NCBI RefSeq assembly: GCF_014205215.1 | Contig: NZ_JACHNC010000001.1 | Span: 5,576,501-5,640,500, forward strand | Length of the DNA stretch: 64,000 nucleotides | Direction of reading: 5' to 3' | DNA from: Actinoplanes lobatus | Lineage (GTDB): Bacteria > Actinomycetota > Actinomycetes > Mycobacteriales > Micromonosporaceae | Shown here: in pieces, positions 17,381 through 26,119 of the stretch | Position numbering within the stretch: position 1 is the stretch's first letter | Layout: every line of letters begins with the position of its first letter | Translations under genes and position numbers: made by a program | Notes under the pieces: generated by a model | Told to the model about the DNA's origin: nothing | Seen by the model: only the letters and a program-made list of their open reading frames with translations | The model's database searches: none

Positions 17381-18166
17381 TCAGCGTTTACGGGCGACCA
17401 GCGCGTTGCACATGACGTCGGCGGCGGACGGCCGGGCCGGATCGTCGTTGTGCCAGTGGGCCACCGAGACGACACCCGGCTCGACGATCTCCACCCGGTC
17501 GCCGAACAGATCGCGGAGCCGGTCCCCGTCGCGCGGGACGAACCGGCCGTCCCGGTTGGCCTTCGCCAGGCCGGCGACCACCTCGGCGGGCATGAACTCG
17601 TACGTCGCGTGACTGGCGGCGACCCAGCTGCCGGCCGGAAGCCGGTCGAGCAGCTTGGTGACGACCCCCTCGACGTCCTCGTCGTCCCGGACGAAATGCA
17701 GCACCGCGATCAGCAGCAACCCGACCGGCCGGGAGAAGTCGATCAGCGCGCGCAGGTCGTCGTGCTCCAGGATGGCGGCCGGATCCCGCAGGTCGGCGTC
17801 CAGGTACGCGATCGTGCCGGGCGTCCCGGACAGCAGCGCGCGGGCGTGCGCCAGCACCAGCGGATCGTTGTCGACGTAGACCACCCGGGTCGCCGGATCG
17901 ATGGCCTGGACGACCTCATGGGTGTTGCCCGGAGCCGGGATGCCGGTGCCGATGTCGAGGAACTGCCGCACCCCCTGCTCGGCGATGTGCCGGGCCGCGC
18001 GGCCGAGGAAGGCCCGGTTCTCCAGCGCGGCCGTGCGGATCGACGGCGTCACCGCGGCGATCTGGTCACCGGACTCCCGGTCGGCGGCGAAATTGTCCTT
18101 CCCGCCCAGCCAGTAGTTGTACCGGCGGGCCGGATGCGGCCTGCTCGAATCGATCGGTTCCGTCAC
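17381..18166 (-). CDS. SAM-dependent methyltransferase, DUF574 family
   Basis: 261-residue class I methyltransferase of the actinomycete-expanded DUF574 group. The opening RPHPARRYNYWLGGKDNFAA is the family signature; the SAM motif is FLDIGTGIPAPGNTHEV and the second acidic strand is VVYVDNDPLVLAHA. Cytosolic; substrate unknown. The GTG at 18166 has a GAAAGGTG ribosome site; the longer frame from 18241 adds an unlikely N terminus and would overlap the BON-domain gene. Confidence 0.88.
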   Translation of the reverse strand: MTEPIDSSRPHPARRYNYWLGGKDNFAADRESGDQIAAVTPSIRTAALENRAFLGRAARHIAEQGVRQFLDIGTGIPAPGNTHEVVQAIDPATRVVYVDNDPLVLAHARALLSGTPGTIAYLDADLRDPAAILEHDDLRALIDFSRPVGLLLIAVLHFVRDDEDVEGVVTKLLDRLPAGSWVAASHATYEFMPAEVVAGLAKANRDGRFVPRDGDRLRDLFGDRVEIVEPGVVSVAHWHNDDPARPSAADVMCNALVARKR

Positions 18167-18237
18167 CGCTGCACCTTTCACCCCGTATAGACGTCTCGGG
18201 ATGTTACCGGAGGTCTGTATCCGATGTGGACCGATGC

Positions 18238-18651
18238 TCAACCTTTGGCGAGACGGGGCAGCAGCACCAGCAGCACCACCGAGAGTGCCGCCAGCACGAC
18301 GACCGCCTTGAGCAGCCGCTCCCTGCGCAGCCGGGCCCGGATCAGGCGGGCCGCGTCCGGCCGCTCACCCGCCCACTGGGCCACCAGCCGCTCGAACGGA
18401 TCCGTGGTGGCGCCGGCCGGGCAGGCCGTCTCCAGGCGGTTGCAGACATCGGCGACCCCCGGGAAGCCGCTGGCGACCTCACCCGCGACGGCCCTCGCCC
18501 GAACCGAGCCGACCACGCCGGTCAGCGTGACGACCCGGTTCTGCGCCACCACGCCGATGGGCTCACCCGCGAGCCGGGGATCGGCCAGGATCCGCTCGGT
18601 CACCCGCCAGGCGAGCCGGAGATCCGGGCTGATCACCGGCGGGTCTTCCAT
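18238..18651 (-). CDS. BON-domain protein with C-terminal membrane anchor
   Basis: 137 residues. Residues about 12-75 fit a BON domain (RVTERILADPRL, then NRVVTLTGVVGSVRARAVAGEVASGFPGV in pieces), a fold that binds phospholipid or other hydrophobic ligands. The C terminus is one hydrophobic helix (KAVVVLAALSVVLLVLLP) with a short basic tail, so it is tail-anchored. The ATG at 18651 has CGGAG six bases upstream. Longer frames starting up to 19542 run antisense to nothing but the next gene and are not credible. Confidence 0.72.
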   Translation of the reverse strand: MEDPPVISPDLRLAWRVTERILADPRLAGEPIGVVAQNRVVTLTGVVGSVRARAVAGEVASGFPGVADVCNRLETACPAGATTDPFERLVAQWAGERPDAARLIRARLRRERLLKAVVVLAALSVVLLVLLPRLAKG

Positions 18652-18788
18652 GCTGTACTCCGTCCACTGCGCGGCGCGCTCGGCCCCCGTGGGACGGACG
18701 CGGTTACACGGCACAGTCTGGGAAACGGGCGCAAGCCGCCAGGATCGCGGCGAAACGGCGACGGGCGGACCTTGGCCACGAACGATCT

Positions 18789-19562
18789 TCAGCAGCCCAG
18801 GCGGTTCGAGGAGAGGGCTATGTCGTCGATCCAGAGGTTGAACTCGGTGGGGGTGGTGTTCGGCTGGTAGAGCTGCCAGCCGATCTTCACGGTGTCGACC
18901 GTGGGGAGGATGAACGGGACGTCGTTGCCGCCGTGGTCGGTGGTGGAGGCGGTCAGGTCGGGGTTGGCCACGCCGTCGATCCAGACGGTGATCCGGTTGT
19001 CGGTGCGGTCCAGGGACCATTCGAAGCACTGCCAGGTGTCCTCGGCCACCGGGGCGGATTCGCGCCATTCGGTCCAGTCGCCGGTGGGGCCGCCGTCGGC
19101 GCCTACGCCCCAGAACGTGCCGGGGACGGTGGGGGCGTACTGGCCGCCGATCGGGCGGACCACCTCGGGGCTGCCGGTTCCGGTGGCCTCGACCAGGGTG
19201 AAGTGGGCCCAGTCGGGGGCGGTGGGGAAGGCGTCCACCCGCAGCCGCATCCGGCCGAAGAAGCGGGTGCCGGGCGCGGTGAGGTCGTCGACGCGGAGGA
19301 AGGCGCGGCCGTTGTCGACCGTGTGGATGTGCAGGTGCTTGCCGTGGCGGGCGCGTTCGACGGTGAGGGTGCCGTTGCGGGTGTCGACGCCCCAGTTCAG
19401 GGTGTTCGGGCCGCCGGACGGCAGGCGGTCGAAGTCCTCGCAGAAGAGCAGGTCGCGGGTACAGGAGCCGCGGTGGGTGGCGCCTGCCGGGCTGGACGGG
19501 ACGCTGCCGGCCGCGATACCGGCCACCAGGGCCGCGGCGCACGCGGCGAGGAGCTTGCGCAT
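18789..19562 (-). CDS. Secreted Cip1-like carbohydrate-active protein
   Basis: 257 residues with a signal peptide (cleavage near AGA/T, residue about 28) and an AAGGAG site before the ATG. The rest is a beta-jelly-roll-type protein: CTRDLLFCEDFDRLPSGG, then GRMRLRVDAF, WQCFEWSLDRTDNRITVWIDG in pieces, and FNLWIDDIALS. These features recall bacterial homologues of fungal Cip1, a cellulase-co-regulated protein with reported lyase-like fold. That link is from memory and moderate. It lies downstream of the GH12 cellulase on the same strand but after a terminator. Confidence 0.6.
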   Translation of the reverse strand: MRKLLAACAAALVAGIAAGSVPSSPAGATHRGSCTRDLLFCEDFDRLPSGGPNTLNWGVDTRNGTLTVERARHGKHLHIHTVDNGRAFLRVDDLTAPGTRFFGRMRLRVDAFPTAPDWAHFTLVEATGTGSPEVVRPIGGQYAPTVPGTFWGVGADGGPTGDWTEWRESAPVAEDTWQCFEWSLDRTDNRITVWIDGVANPDLTASTTDHGGNDVPFILPTVDTVKIGWQLYQPNTTPTEFNLWIDDIALSSNRLGC

Positions 19563-19621
19563 CGTTCTCCTTCGGAAGGTCGTGAGTGGCGGCCGGCTGG
19601 ACGAGATCAGCGGCTGGCCGG

Positions 19622-19870
19622 GCGGTTGTTGAGGGTGGGTCCGGATGTTCTGGGGCTGGGGAGAGGGCCGGGGAAGGGGAAGGGGAGGGGTGTGTTGCGG
19701 TTGGGGACGGGACGGTTGGGTGAGGGCTGCGGTCGGGTGGTGGGGGGTTGGGGTGAGGGTGAGGTGGCGCTCACGCCCGGCGGGCGCGGCACGGCCGGGA
19801 GGGGGCGCCTGGCTCGTGGGGAGACGGCGGGGCGGGTGGTGTGCGGTCGGGGGCGGCGACGTGCGTACCG
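19622..19870. other. G-rich intergenic block with G-quadruplex motif
   Basis: The 359-bp gap between the GH12 and Cip1-like genes holds no gene. The plus strand is strongly G-biased, with seven runs of three or four Gs inside 19652-19690. Any minus-strand transcript through it would be C-rich and G-poor, like a Rho loading site. Confidence 0.6.
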
Positions 19871-19881
19871 GAAATGGGGTT

Positions 19882-19912
19882 GGAGAGGCCGCCGGGGATC
19901 GACGGCCTCTCC
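19882..19912 (-). terminator. Terminator of the GH12 cellulase gene
   Basis: 10-bp perfect stem (19882-19891 with 19903-19912) placed 10 bp after the GH12 stop codon on the minus strand, without a T tract. Confidence 0.7.
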
Positions 19913-19921
19913 GGAGGGTGA

Positions 19922-21049
19922 TCAGGCTCGGGTGCAGGCGGTTCCGTTCAGGGTGAACGTGGTGGGTGAGGTGAACGTGCCGCCGTAGGTGCCCTGGAAG
20001 CCGAAGGATGTGCTGCCGCCGGCCGGGATGCTGCCGTTGTGGCCGGCGTTGCGGGCCGTGATCGCGCCGGATGTGCCGCTGAGGGTGGCGTTCCACGAGC
20101 CGGTGACGGACTGGCCGGACGGCAGGGTGAAGTCGAGGGCCCAGCCGTTGACGGCGCTGGTTCCGGTGTTGGCGAGGGTGACGTTCGCGGTGAAGCCGGT
20201 GTTCCAGACGTTGGTGGCGTAGGTGACCCGGCAGGCCGCCGTGCCGGTGGGCGGGCTGGACGACGACGCTGACGGGGACGGCACGGTGCCGCCGCCGTTG
20301 ACCGCCGCGGCGAAGCTGTTGACGGCGAGGCCGGCGCCGCCGATCCAGGGTTCGAAGCCGGCCTGGATGCTGGTCAGATACCACGAGCCGGTGATGGCGC
20401 CGCGGTTCTTCACGTCGGTGATGAAGTCCAGGACGCTGAAGTTCCAGCTGGAGACGGGGGAGGGCGCCACATAGGAGACGACGGCGTTGGAGCCGTTGCT
20501 GCCCTGCCACACGTCCCAGGAGCGGCCGCCGATGGTGGCCGTGCCGATGCGGGAGCCGATCGGCTGGATGCTGCCCTGCCGGTTGAACCAGATCATGATC
20601 TCCTGCGCGTTGACCCCGTCGGTCTTCGGCGCCGGGTCGAGCCAGATGTCGTAGGCGGCGTCGTAGGTGGCGCCGGAGACGAAGTTGTAGCTGATGCTGC
20701 TCGTGGCGCTGCTGATCGCGTCGACGCGGATCGGCAGGTTCGTGCCGGGGGAGCACTTCGTGTAGTGGCAGCCGAGGTAGACCGCGGGGTAGGACACCGG
20801 GGCGCCGCTGGTGTTGCCGGTGCCCTGCTGGCTGGTGATGGTGAAGCCGGAGGCGGTGACGTTGATGCACTGCTCGGCGCTGGTGCCCCAGCGGTTGTTC
20901 ATCGCGATGTAGCGGCCGCCGATCGTGGTGGAACCGTACTGATCGCAGATGAGGGTGTCGGCCTGGGCGGGGGTGGCCAGGGTGAGGGCGGTCAACCCGG
21001 TCGCGGCCAGCAGGCCGGCGGCGAACAGGGCACGGAGGGAACGGGCCAT
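19922..21049 (-). CDS. Secreted GH12 endoglucanase with CBM2
   Basis: Cellulase of 375 residues: signal peptide (cleavage AQA/D at about 30), GH12 jelly roll with NNRWG, the nucleophile Glu in QEIMIWFN and the acid/base Glu in IQAGFEPWIGG, a Ser/Pro linker (PSPSASSSSPP), and a C-terminal CBM2 (CRVTYATNVWNTGFTANVTL to the final Cys) that binds crystalline cellulose. GAAGGAG precedes the ATG. An exact CebR operator ends 22 bp upstream of the start, so it should be induced by cello-oligosaccharides. Confidence 0.95.
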   Translation of the reverse strand: MARSLRALFAAGLLAATGLTALTLATPAQADTLICDQYGSTTIGGRYIAMNNRWGTSAEQCINVTASGFTITSQQGTGNTSGAPVSYPAVYLGCHYTKCSPGTNLPIRVDAISSATSSISYNFVSGATYDAAYDIWLDPAPKTDGVNAQEIMIWFNRQGSIQPIGSRIGTATIGGRSWDVWQGSNGSNAVVSYVAPSPVSSWNFSVLDFITDVKNRGAITGSWYLTSIQAGFEPWIGGAGLAVNSFAAAVNGGGTVPSPSASSSSPPTGTAACRVTYATNVWNTGFTANVTLANTGTSAVNGWALDFTLPSGQSVTGSWNATLSGTSGAITARNAGHNGSIPAGGSTSFGFQGTYGGTFTSPTTFTLNGTACTRA

Positions 21050-21070
21050 GGAAGCTCCTTCAGGGGATTG

Positions 21071-21084
21071 TGGGAGCGCTCCCA
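21071..21084. promoter_or_regulatory. CebR operator TGGGAGCGCTCCCA
   Basis: Exact 14-bp palindrome known as the binding site of the cellobiose-responsive repressor CebR in Streptomyces. It lies in the divergent region between the GH12 cellulase and the lysyl oxidase gene, so it may control one or both. Confidence 0.92.
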
Positions 21085-21206
21085 GATCACGTTAGCCTCC
21101 TCCCGGGTTCGTGCCAACGGGCATCTTCTTCACAGGAACTTCATAGCCGTCCTATTCGGATGAACCGGCCGCGGCCATCCCTCGGCCGCCCGACCGGAAG
21201 GACAGC

Positions 21207-22793
21207 ATGACCGATCCGACGAACCGTCGTCGCCGTTCCCGCCTGCTGACCCTCGGCGCCGTCACCGGCGCTCTCGTGCTCACCGCCGCCGGCGTGGGGG
21301 TGGCGCAGGCCGCGGCCACGCCGCCACCGCTCTCCTTCGTGGCCGCCAGCACCACGGTGACCGCCGAACGCTACGACTACGACGGCGAGATCTATCTCTC
21401 GCTCGACCTCGGCCTGCACGTGATCGCCGGCAAGGACCCGTTCGAGATCTGGGCCAAGCGGTCCGGGTACGACAAGCCGATCACCGCCGAACGGGTGGTG
21501 GTGCAGAACGGCAAGAAGAAGAAGGTGGCCCTGCCGTCCGGGACCGTCACCGACTTCTACGGTCTCAAGGACTTCACCACGATCAGCTTCACCGACGAGT
21601 CCGGGGCGAAGGTCGCCGAGTACAAGACCACGTTCTGCGGCAACGGCTGGGGCTCGGCGCGGACCCGGCCGGACGCGCCGGCGACCAACCCGTACCCGAC
21701 GGGCTGCAACGGCTACAACCCGTTCACCCTGGGCGCCGTCTGGGGTGTGCAGGCCGGGTGGAACGCGCAGGTGCCGGACCAGCCGAACTACGTGCCGGGC
21801 CAGCCCTCGTTCGACCTGGCGCCCGGGAAGTACACGGCCACCGCCACGGTGAACCCGGTCTACCGCGAGATGTTCGGCATCCCGGAGGGGTCGGCGACCG
21901 CCACGGTCGGCGTCGACGTGGTCGACGAGTCCAAGGGCGGCGAGGCCGCGCTGGCCAAGGCCAGGAAGGCGGAACCGGCCGCCGCGCCGCCGGCCGAGGG
22001 CGAGCACGCCCTGCACGCCGGTGAGGGCGACGCGAGCCGGCAGGTGTCGTCGTACCTGCCGGAGTTCCGTGCCCCGGCCAAGCGCCCGGCCACGCTGAAG
22101 GCGGCGCCGGCCAGCGGGCCCAAGCCGGACCTCAAGTCGCTCCCGGCCTGGGGGATAACCCTCAGTGACGAGGACGGCAAGTGGTACGTCAACTTCGGCG
22201 CCACGGTCTGGAACGCCGGCACGTCCCCGCTGCTGGTGGACGGCTTCCGGCGGACCGGAACGGATCTGATGGACGCCTACCAGTACTTCTTCGACGCCAA
22301 GGGCAACCAGGTCGGGTCGAAGGAGGCCGGCACCATGCAGTGGGACCCGCGGGAGGGGCACAAGCACTGGCACTTCACCGACTTCGCCCAGTACAACCTG
22401 CTCTCGTCCGACCAGAAACTGGCGGTGCGCAGCGGCAAGGAGGCGTTCTGCCTGGCCAACACGGACGCGGTCGACTACACCATCACGGGCGCCAAGTGGC
22501 GGCCGGAGAACACCTCGCTGGAGACCTCGTGCGGCGCGGACACCGTGGTTGCGGTGCGTGAGGTGCTGGACATCGGCAACGGTGACACGTACAGCCAGGA
22601 CCGGCCCGGCCAGTCGTTCGAGATCACCGATCTGCCGAACGGCACCTACTACATCCAGGTGCTGGCCAATCCGGAGAAGAAGCTCGCCGAGCTGAGCACC
22701 ACCAACAACACGGCGCTGCGCGAGATCATCCTCGGTGGCACGCCGCAGGCGCGGACGTTGACCGTTCCGCCGGTGCACGGCCTCGACGGCTGA
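21207..22793 (+). CDS. Secreted lysyl-oxidase-family copper protein
   Basis: 528 residues with a basic N terminus, signal peptide (cleavage near AQA/A at about 34), a beta-sandwich N-terminal half, a Pro/Ala-rich linker (about 245-310) and a C-terminal domain with the lysyl oxidase copper motif WDPREGHKHWHFTDFAQY and the conserved SGKEAFCL. Eukaryotic members oxidise lysyl amines; bacterial substrates are not established. It is divergent from the GH12 cellulase and shares the CebR-box region. A 16-bp hairpin follows the stop. Confidence 0.85.
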   Translation: MTDPTNRRRRSRLLTLGAVTGALVLTAAGVGVAQAAATPPPLSFVAASTTVTAERYDYDGEIYLSLDLGLHVIAGKDPFEIWAKRSGYDKPITAERVVVQNGKKKKVALPSGTVTDFYGLKDFTTISFTDESGAKVAEYKTTFCGNGWGSARTRPDAPATNPYPTGCNGYNPFTLGAVWGVQAGWNAQVPDQPNYVPGQPSFDLAPGKYTATATVNPVYREMFGIPEGSATATVGVDVVDESKGGEAALAKARKAEPAAAPPAEGEHALHAGEGDASRQVSSYLPEFRAPAKRPATLKAAPASGPKPDLKSLPAWGITLSDEDGKWYVNFGATVWNAGTSPLLVDGFRRTGTDLMDAYQYFFDAKGNQVGSKEAGTMQWDPREGHKHWHFTDFAQYNLLSSDQKLAVRSGKEAFCLANTDAVDYTITGAKWRPENTSLETSCGADTVVAVREVLDIGNGDTYSQDRPGQSFEITDLPNGTYYIQVLANPEKKLAELSTTNNTALREIILGGTPQARTLTVPPVHGLDG

Positions 22794-22802
22794 CCGATAG
22801 CG

Positions 22803-22840
22803 TTCACCGTCGGCGCCCGTTGTGGGGCGTCGGCGGTGAA
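22803..22840 (+). terminator. Terminator after lysyl oxidase gene
   Basis: 16-bp stem with two G-T pairs (22803-22818 with 22825-22840) starting 10 bp after the stop codon. Confidence 0.7.
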
Positions 22841-22976
22841 TGTATCGATTGAGTCTTATAAGTGCTGTCCAGGGCCGCTGATATGACTCGGAAGATATAG
22901 ATGCCCTTCGCTTAATATTCTCCATACTGGGCCGACACGTTGTCCGACGTGGATATCGGGTTCGGGGAGGAACCAA
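22841..22976 (+). promoter_or_regulatory. AT-rich promoter region of the M4 protease gene
   Basis: This stretch is much richer in A+T than its surroundings (for example CTTATAAG, CTTAATATTC) and leads to a GGGAGG ribosome site before the GTG at 22977. It is the likely promoter; exact -35 and -10 elements cannot be fixed by eye. Confidence 0.5.
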
Positions 22977-25241
22977 GTGAAGAGACCCCTTGCGCTGGCC
23001 GGCGCCACCCTGTTGGCCGGCAGCGTCCTCGTGGCCACCGCCACGAGCACCTCAGCGGCGCCCACGCCCCCCGTCACTCCGCCCTCGGAAGCACAGGCGG
23101 TCCGTACGGCCGAGGACCACATCGACGCCCGCCCGGCCGCCATCGAGGCGGCGCCCGGCGAGACCTATTCCGCCTACCGCACCACGGTGGACGACAACGG
23201 CGCGGCGCACGTCCGGTACACCCGCGAATACCAGGGGCTGCGGGTCTACGGCGGCGACTTCGTCGTGCACTCCAAGCCGGGCGGCGCCTTCGACGGCACC
23301 TCGGTCGGCCTGGCCGGCCCGCTCAGCCTGAGCACCACCGCGAAGGTCAGCGCGGCCAAGGCGCAGAAGGCGGCCAAGGCCCGCTTCTCCGGCCGGATCA
23401 CCGGTACGCAGAGCCCGGAACTGTTCGTCGACGCGAGCACCGGCACCGGCGTGCTGGCCTGGGAGACCGTCGTCGACGGCTGGGCGCCGGACGGGCAGAC
23501 CCCGTCCAAGCTGCACGTCATCAGCGACGCGGTCACCGGCACGTACATCGGCGAGTTCGACGACATCGAGACGGTCGCCGGCACCGGCGCGAGCCTCTAC
23601 TCGGGCAGCGTCGCCGTCGACACCACGCTCTCCGGCTCCACCTACAGCATGATCGACCCGTCGCACGGCAACGGCCGCACCTGCGACATGAACAACGGCA
23701 CCAGCACCTGCACGACCTTCACCGACGCCGACAACGCGTGGGGCACCGGGGCCAACTCCAACCGGCAGTCCGCCGGGGTCGACGCCCACTTCGGCGCCGC
23801 CAAGACCTTCGACTACTTCAAGAACGTGCACGGCCGCAACGGCATCTTCGGCAACGGCACCGGCGTCCCGTCGCGCGTCCACTACGGCAGCGCGTACGTC
23901 AACGCGTTCTGGGACGGCGCCCAGATGACCTACGGCGACGGCTCCGGCAACTCCCGCCCGCTGGTCGCGCTGGACGTGGCCGGCCACGAGATGTCGCACG
24001 GCGTCACCGAGAACGTCGTCTCCGGCGGTCTCACCTACTCCGGCGAGTCCGGCGGCCTGAACGAGTCCACCAGCGACATCTTCGGCGCGATGGTCGAGTT
24101 CTACGCCAACACCAGCGCCGACCCCGGTGACTACCAGGTCGGCGAGAAGATCAACATCAACGGCAACGGTACGCCGCTGCGGTACATGTACAACCCGACG
24201 CTGGACGGATCCTCGCACGGCTGCTGGTCCACCAGCACGAACAGCGTCAACGTGCACTACTCGTCGGGCCCGGGCAACCACTTCTTCTTCAACCTGTCCG
24301 AGGGCACCGGGGCGACCTCCTACGGCACCTCGCCGGTGTGCGGCTCGGCACCCGCGGTGACCGGCATCGGCCGGGACAAGGCAGCCGCCATCTGGTACCG
24401 GGCGCTCGACTCCTACTTCACCTCCAACACCCGCTACGTCAACTCGTCCACCCCGGCGAACACGTCGCGGGCCTACACCCTGCGGGCCGCCACCGACCTG
24501 TACGGCTCCTGCTCCACCGAGTACAAGGCCGTGCAGGCCGCCTGGACCGCCGTGAACGTGGCCGGCAGCGACGCCACCTGCTCCACCGGCAACGACTTCT
24601 CGGTCGCCGTGTCGCCCACCTCCGGCTCGGTCAACCCCGGCTCGTCCGCCACCGCCACCGTCAGCACCGCCGTCACCAGCGGCTCCGCGCAGACCGTGAC
24701 GTTCAGCGCGAGCGGCCTGCCGACCGGCGCGACCGCCTCGTTCAGCCCGGCCTCGGTCACCGCCGGCGGCACCTCGACGGTCACCATCGCCACCACGACG
24801 GCCACCCCGGCCGGCACCTACACGGTCACCCTCAGCGGCGCCGGCACCTCGGCGACCCGGACCGCGTCCTTCACCCTGACCGTCAACGGCGCGGGCGGCA
24901 CCTGCTCGGGTACCAACGCCACCGACGTGACGATCCCGGACAACACCACCGTCACCTCGACGATCGCGATCAGCGGCTGCGCCCGTAACGCGTCGTCGAC
25001 CAGCACCGTCGAGATCCACATCGTCCACACGTACGTCGGTGACCTGGTGGTGGCCCTGGTCGCGCCGGACGGCAGCGCCTACACCCTGCGCAACCGCAGC
25101 GGTGGCAGCGCCGACAACATCGACACCACCTACACGGCCAACGTGTCCTCCGAGGCGGCCAACGGCACCTGGACCCTGCGGGTCCAGGACGCCGCCTCCG
25201 CCGACACCGGATACATCAACAGCTGGACCCTGACGCTCTGA
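22977..25241 (+). CDS. Secreted M4 (thermolysin-like) metalloprotease with P domain
   Basis: Extracellular zinc endopeptidase of 754 residues. In order: signal peptide (to about 27), FTP-type propeptide that inhibits and folds the enzyme, peptidase domain with the zinc motif HEMSH and the downstream Glu in GGLNESTSD, an Ig-like repeat domain (about 545-640), and a C-terminal P/proprotein-convertase-type domain (VTIPDNTTVTSTI to the end). The GTG start has a GGGAGG site. Such enzymes degrade proteins for nutrients and may process other secreted proteins. Confidence 0.94.
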   Translation: MKRPLALAGATLLAGSVLVATATSTSAAPTPPVTPPSEAQAVRTAEDHIDARPAAIEAAPGETYSAYRTTVDDNGAAHVRYTREYQGLRVYGGDFVVHSKPGGAFDGTSVGLAGPLSLSTTAKVSAAKAQKAAKARFSGRITGTQSPELFVDASTGTGVLAWETVVDGWAPDGQTPSKLHVISDAVTGTYIGEFDDIETVAGTGASLYSGSVAVDTTLSGSTYSMIDPSHGNGRTCDMNNGTSTCTTFTDADNAWGTGANSNRQSAGVDAHFGAAKTFDYFKNVHGRNGIFGNGTGVPSRVHYGSAYVNAFWDGAQMTYGDGSGNSRPLVALDVAGHEMSHGVTENVVSGGLTYSGESGGLNESTSDIFGAMVEFYANTSADPGDYQVGEKININGNGTPLRYMYNPTLDGSSHGCWSTSTNSVNVHYSSGPGNHFFFNLSEGTGATSYGTSPVCGSAPAVTGIGRDKAAAIWYRALDSYFTSNTRYVNSSTPANTSRAYTLRAATDLYGSCSTEYKAVQAAWTAVNVAGSDATCSTGNDFSVAVSPTSGSVNPGSSATATVSTAVTSGSAQTVTFSASGLPTGATASFSPASVTAGGTSTVTIATTTATPAGTYTVTLSGAGTSATRTASFTLTVNGAGGTCSGTNATDVTIPDNTTVTSTIAISGCARNASSTSTVEIHIVHTYVGDLVVALVAPDGSAYTLRNRSGGSADNIDTTYTANVSSEAANGTWTLRVQDAASADTGYINSWTLTL

Positions 25242-25269
25242 GCCCGTGAGCGGTCGTCAGGATGAGGGC

Positions 25270-25752
25270 ATGACGACTCATCAGGACGACAGCCGAATCG
25301 TCAGCGCCGGCCGCGTGATCGCGGCCGGCGCCGACCGGATCTTCGAGCTCATCGCCGACCCGGCGCGACAGCCGCACTGGGACGGCAACGACAACCTCGC
25401 CGAGGCGGCCGCCGGCCAGCGGGTCCGGGCCGCCGGCCAGGTCTTCACCATGGCCACCACGAACAACAACGTCCGGGAGAACCACGTCGTCGAGTTCACC
25501 GAGGGCCGGCTCATCGCGTGGCGGCCCGCCGAGCCCGGGCAGCCGGCGCCCGGCCACCTGTGGCGGTGGGAGCTGGAACCGGTCGACGCCACCCACACCC
25601 GGGTCACGCACACCTACGACTGGACCGAACTCACCGACGAGCGGCGCCTCCCCCGGGCGCGGGCCACCACGAGCGAACGGCTCCAAGCGTCGGTGGACCG
25701 CCTGGCGGCCCTCGCCGAAGAGCCGGTGGGGTCACCTGCCGTCACCACCTGA
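25270..25752 (+). CDS. SRPBCC/START-family protein (polyketide cyclase-like)
   Basis: 160-residue soluble protein with the helix-grip features of the SRPBCC superfamily: VIAAGADRIFELIADPARQPHWDG at the start, a central beta sheet (RLIAWRP, WRWELEPVD, TRVTHTYDWTEL) and a long C-terminal helix ending near LAALAEE. It binds a hydrophobic ligand; the partner is unknown. ATG at 25270 has a GATGAGGG site; GTG at 25246 lies upstream. Confidence 0.82.
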   Translation: MTTHQDDSRIVSAGRVIAAGADRIFELIADPARQPHWDGNDNLAEAAAGQRVRAAGQVFTMATTNNNVRENHVVEFTEGRLIAWRPAEPGQPAPGHLWRWELEPVDATHTRVTHTYDWTELTDERRLPRARATTSERLQASVDRLAALAEEPVGSPAVTT

Positions 25753-25827
25753 CCGCGGCCGTACAGATGTCCCGCCGGCGAGGGACAATGGTCGCTGGTG
25801 GGCCGGTCTAGACGGAAAGGTGACGCC

Positions 25828-26085
25828 ATGGGAACCGGTGACAGGCAACGCGAGTTCGAGCAGATCGTGGCGGGCCTGACCGCCGACTACCCCTCCCTGG
25901 CGGGCCGGCGCCGCTGGTCAGGCGCCACCCGGGCGGTCGTCGCGGTGGTCGGCGGCGTGGTGTGGGCGCTGCTGTCGGTGGCGATGGTCGCCTGGGGGAC
26001 CGCCGGGGTGCTGCTCACCCTCGCGGTGGTCGCGCTCGCCGCCACGGCCGCGGCCGTCGACGCCCACCGCCGTCGTCGCTGGTGA
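25828..26085 (+). CDS. DUF3040 small membrane protein
   Basis: 85 residues: a short helical N terminus with REFEQIVAGL, then two closely spaced hydrophobic helices (about 33-70) and an RRRRW tail. The layout fits DUF3040, common in actinomycetes and of unknown role. ATG at 25828 is preceded by GGAAAGGTGA. Confidence 0.78.
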   Translation: MGTGDRQREFEQIVAGLTADYPSLAGRRRWSGATRAVVAVVGGVVWALLSVAMVAWGTAGVLLTLAVVALAATAAAVDAHRRRRW

Positions 26086-26119
26086 GTCAGGCGACCACCA
26101 GGGTCCGGGTGCCGCATCC

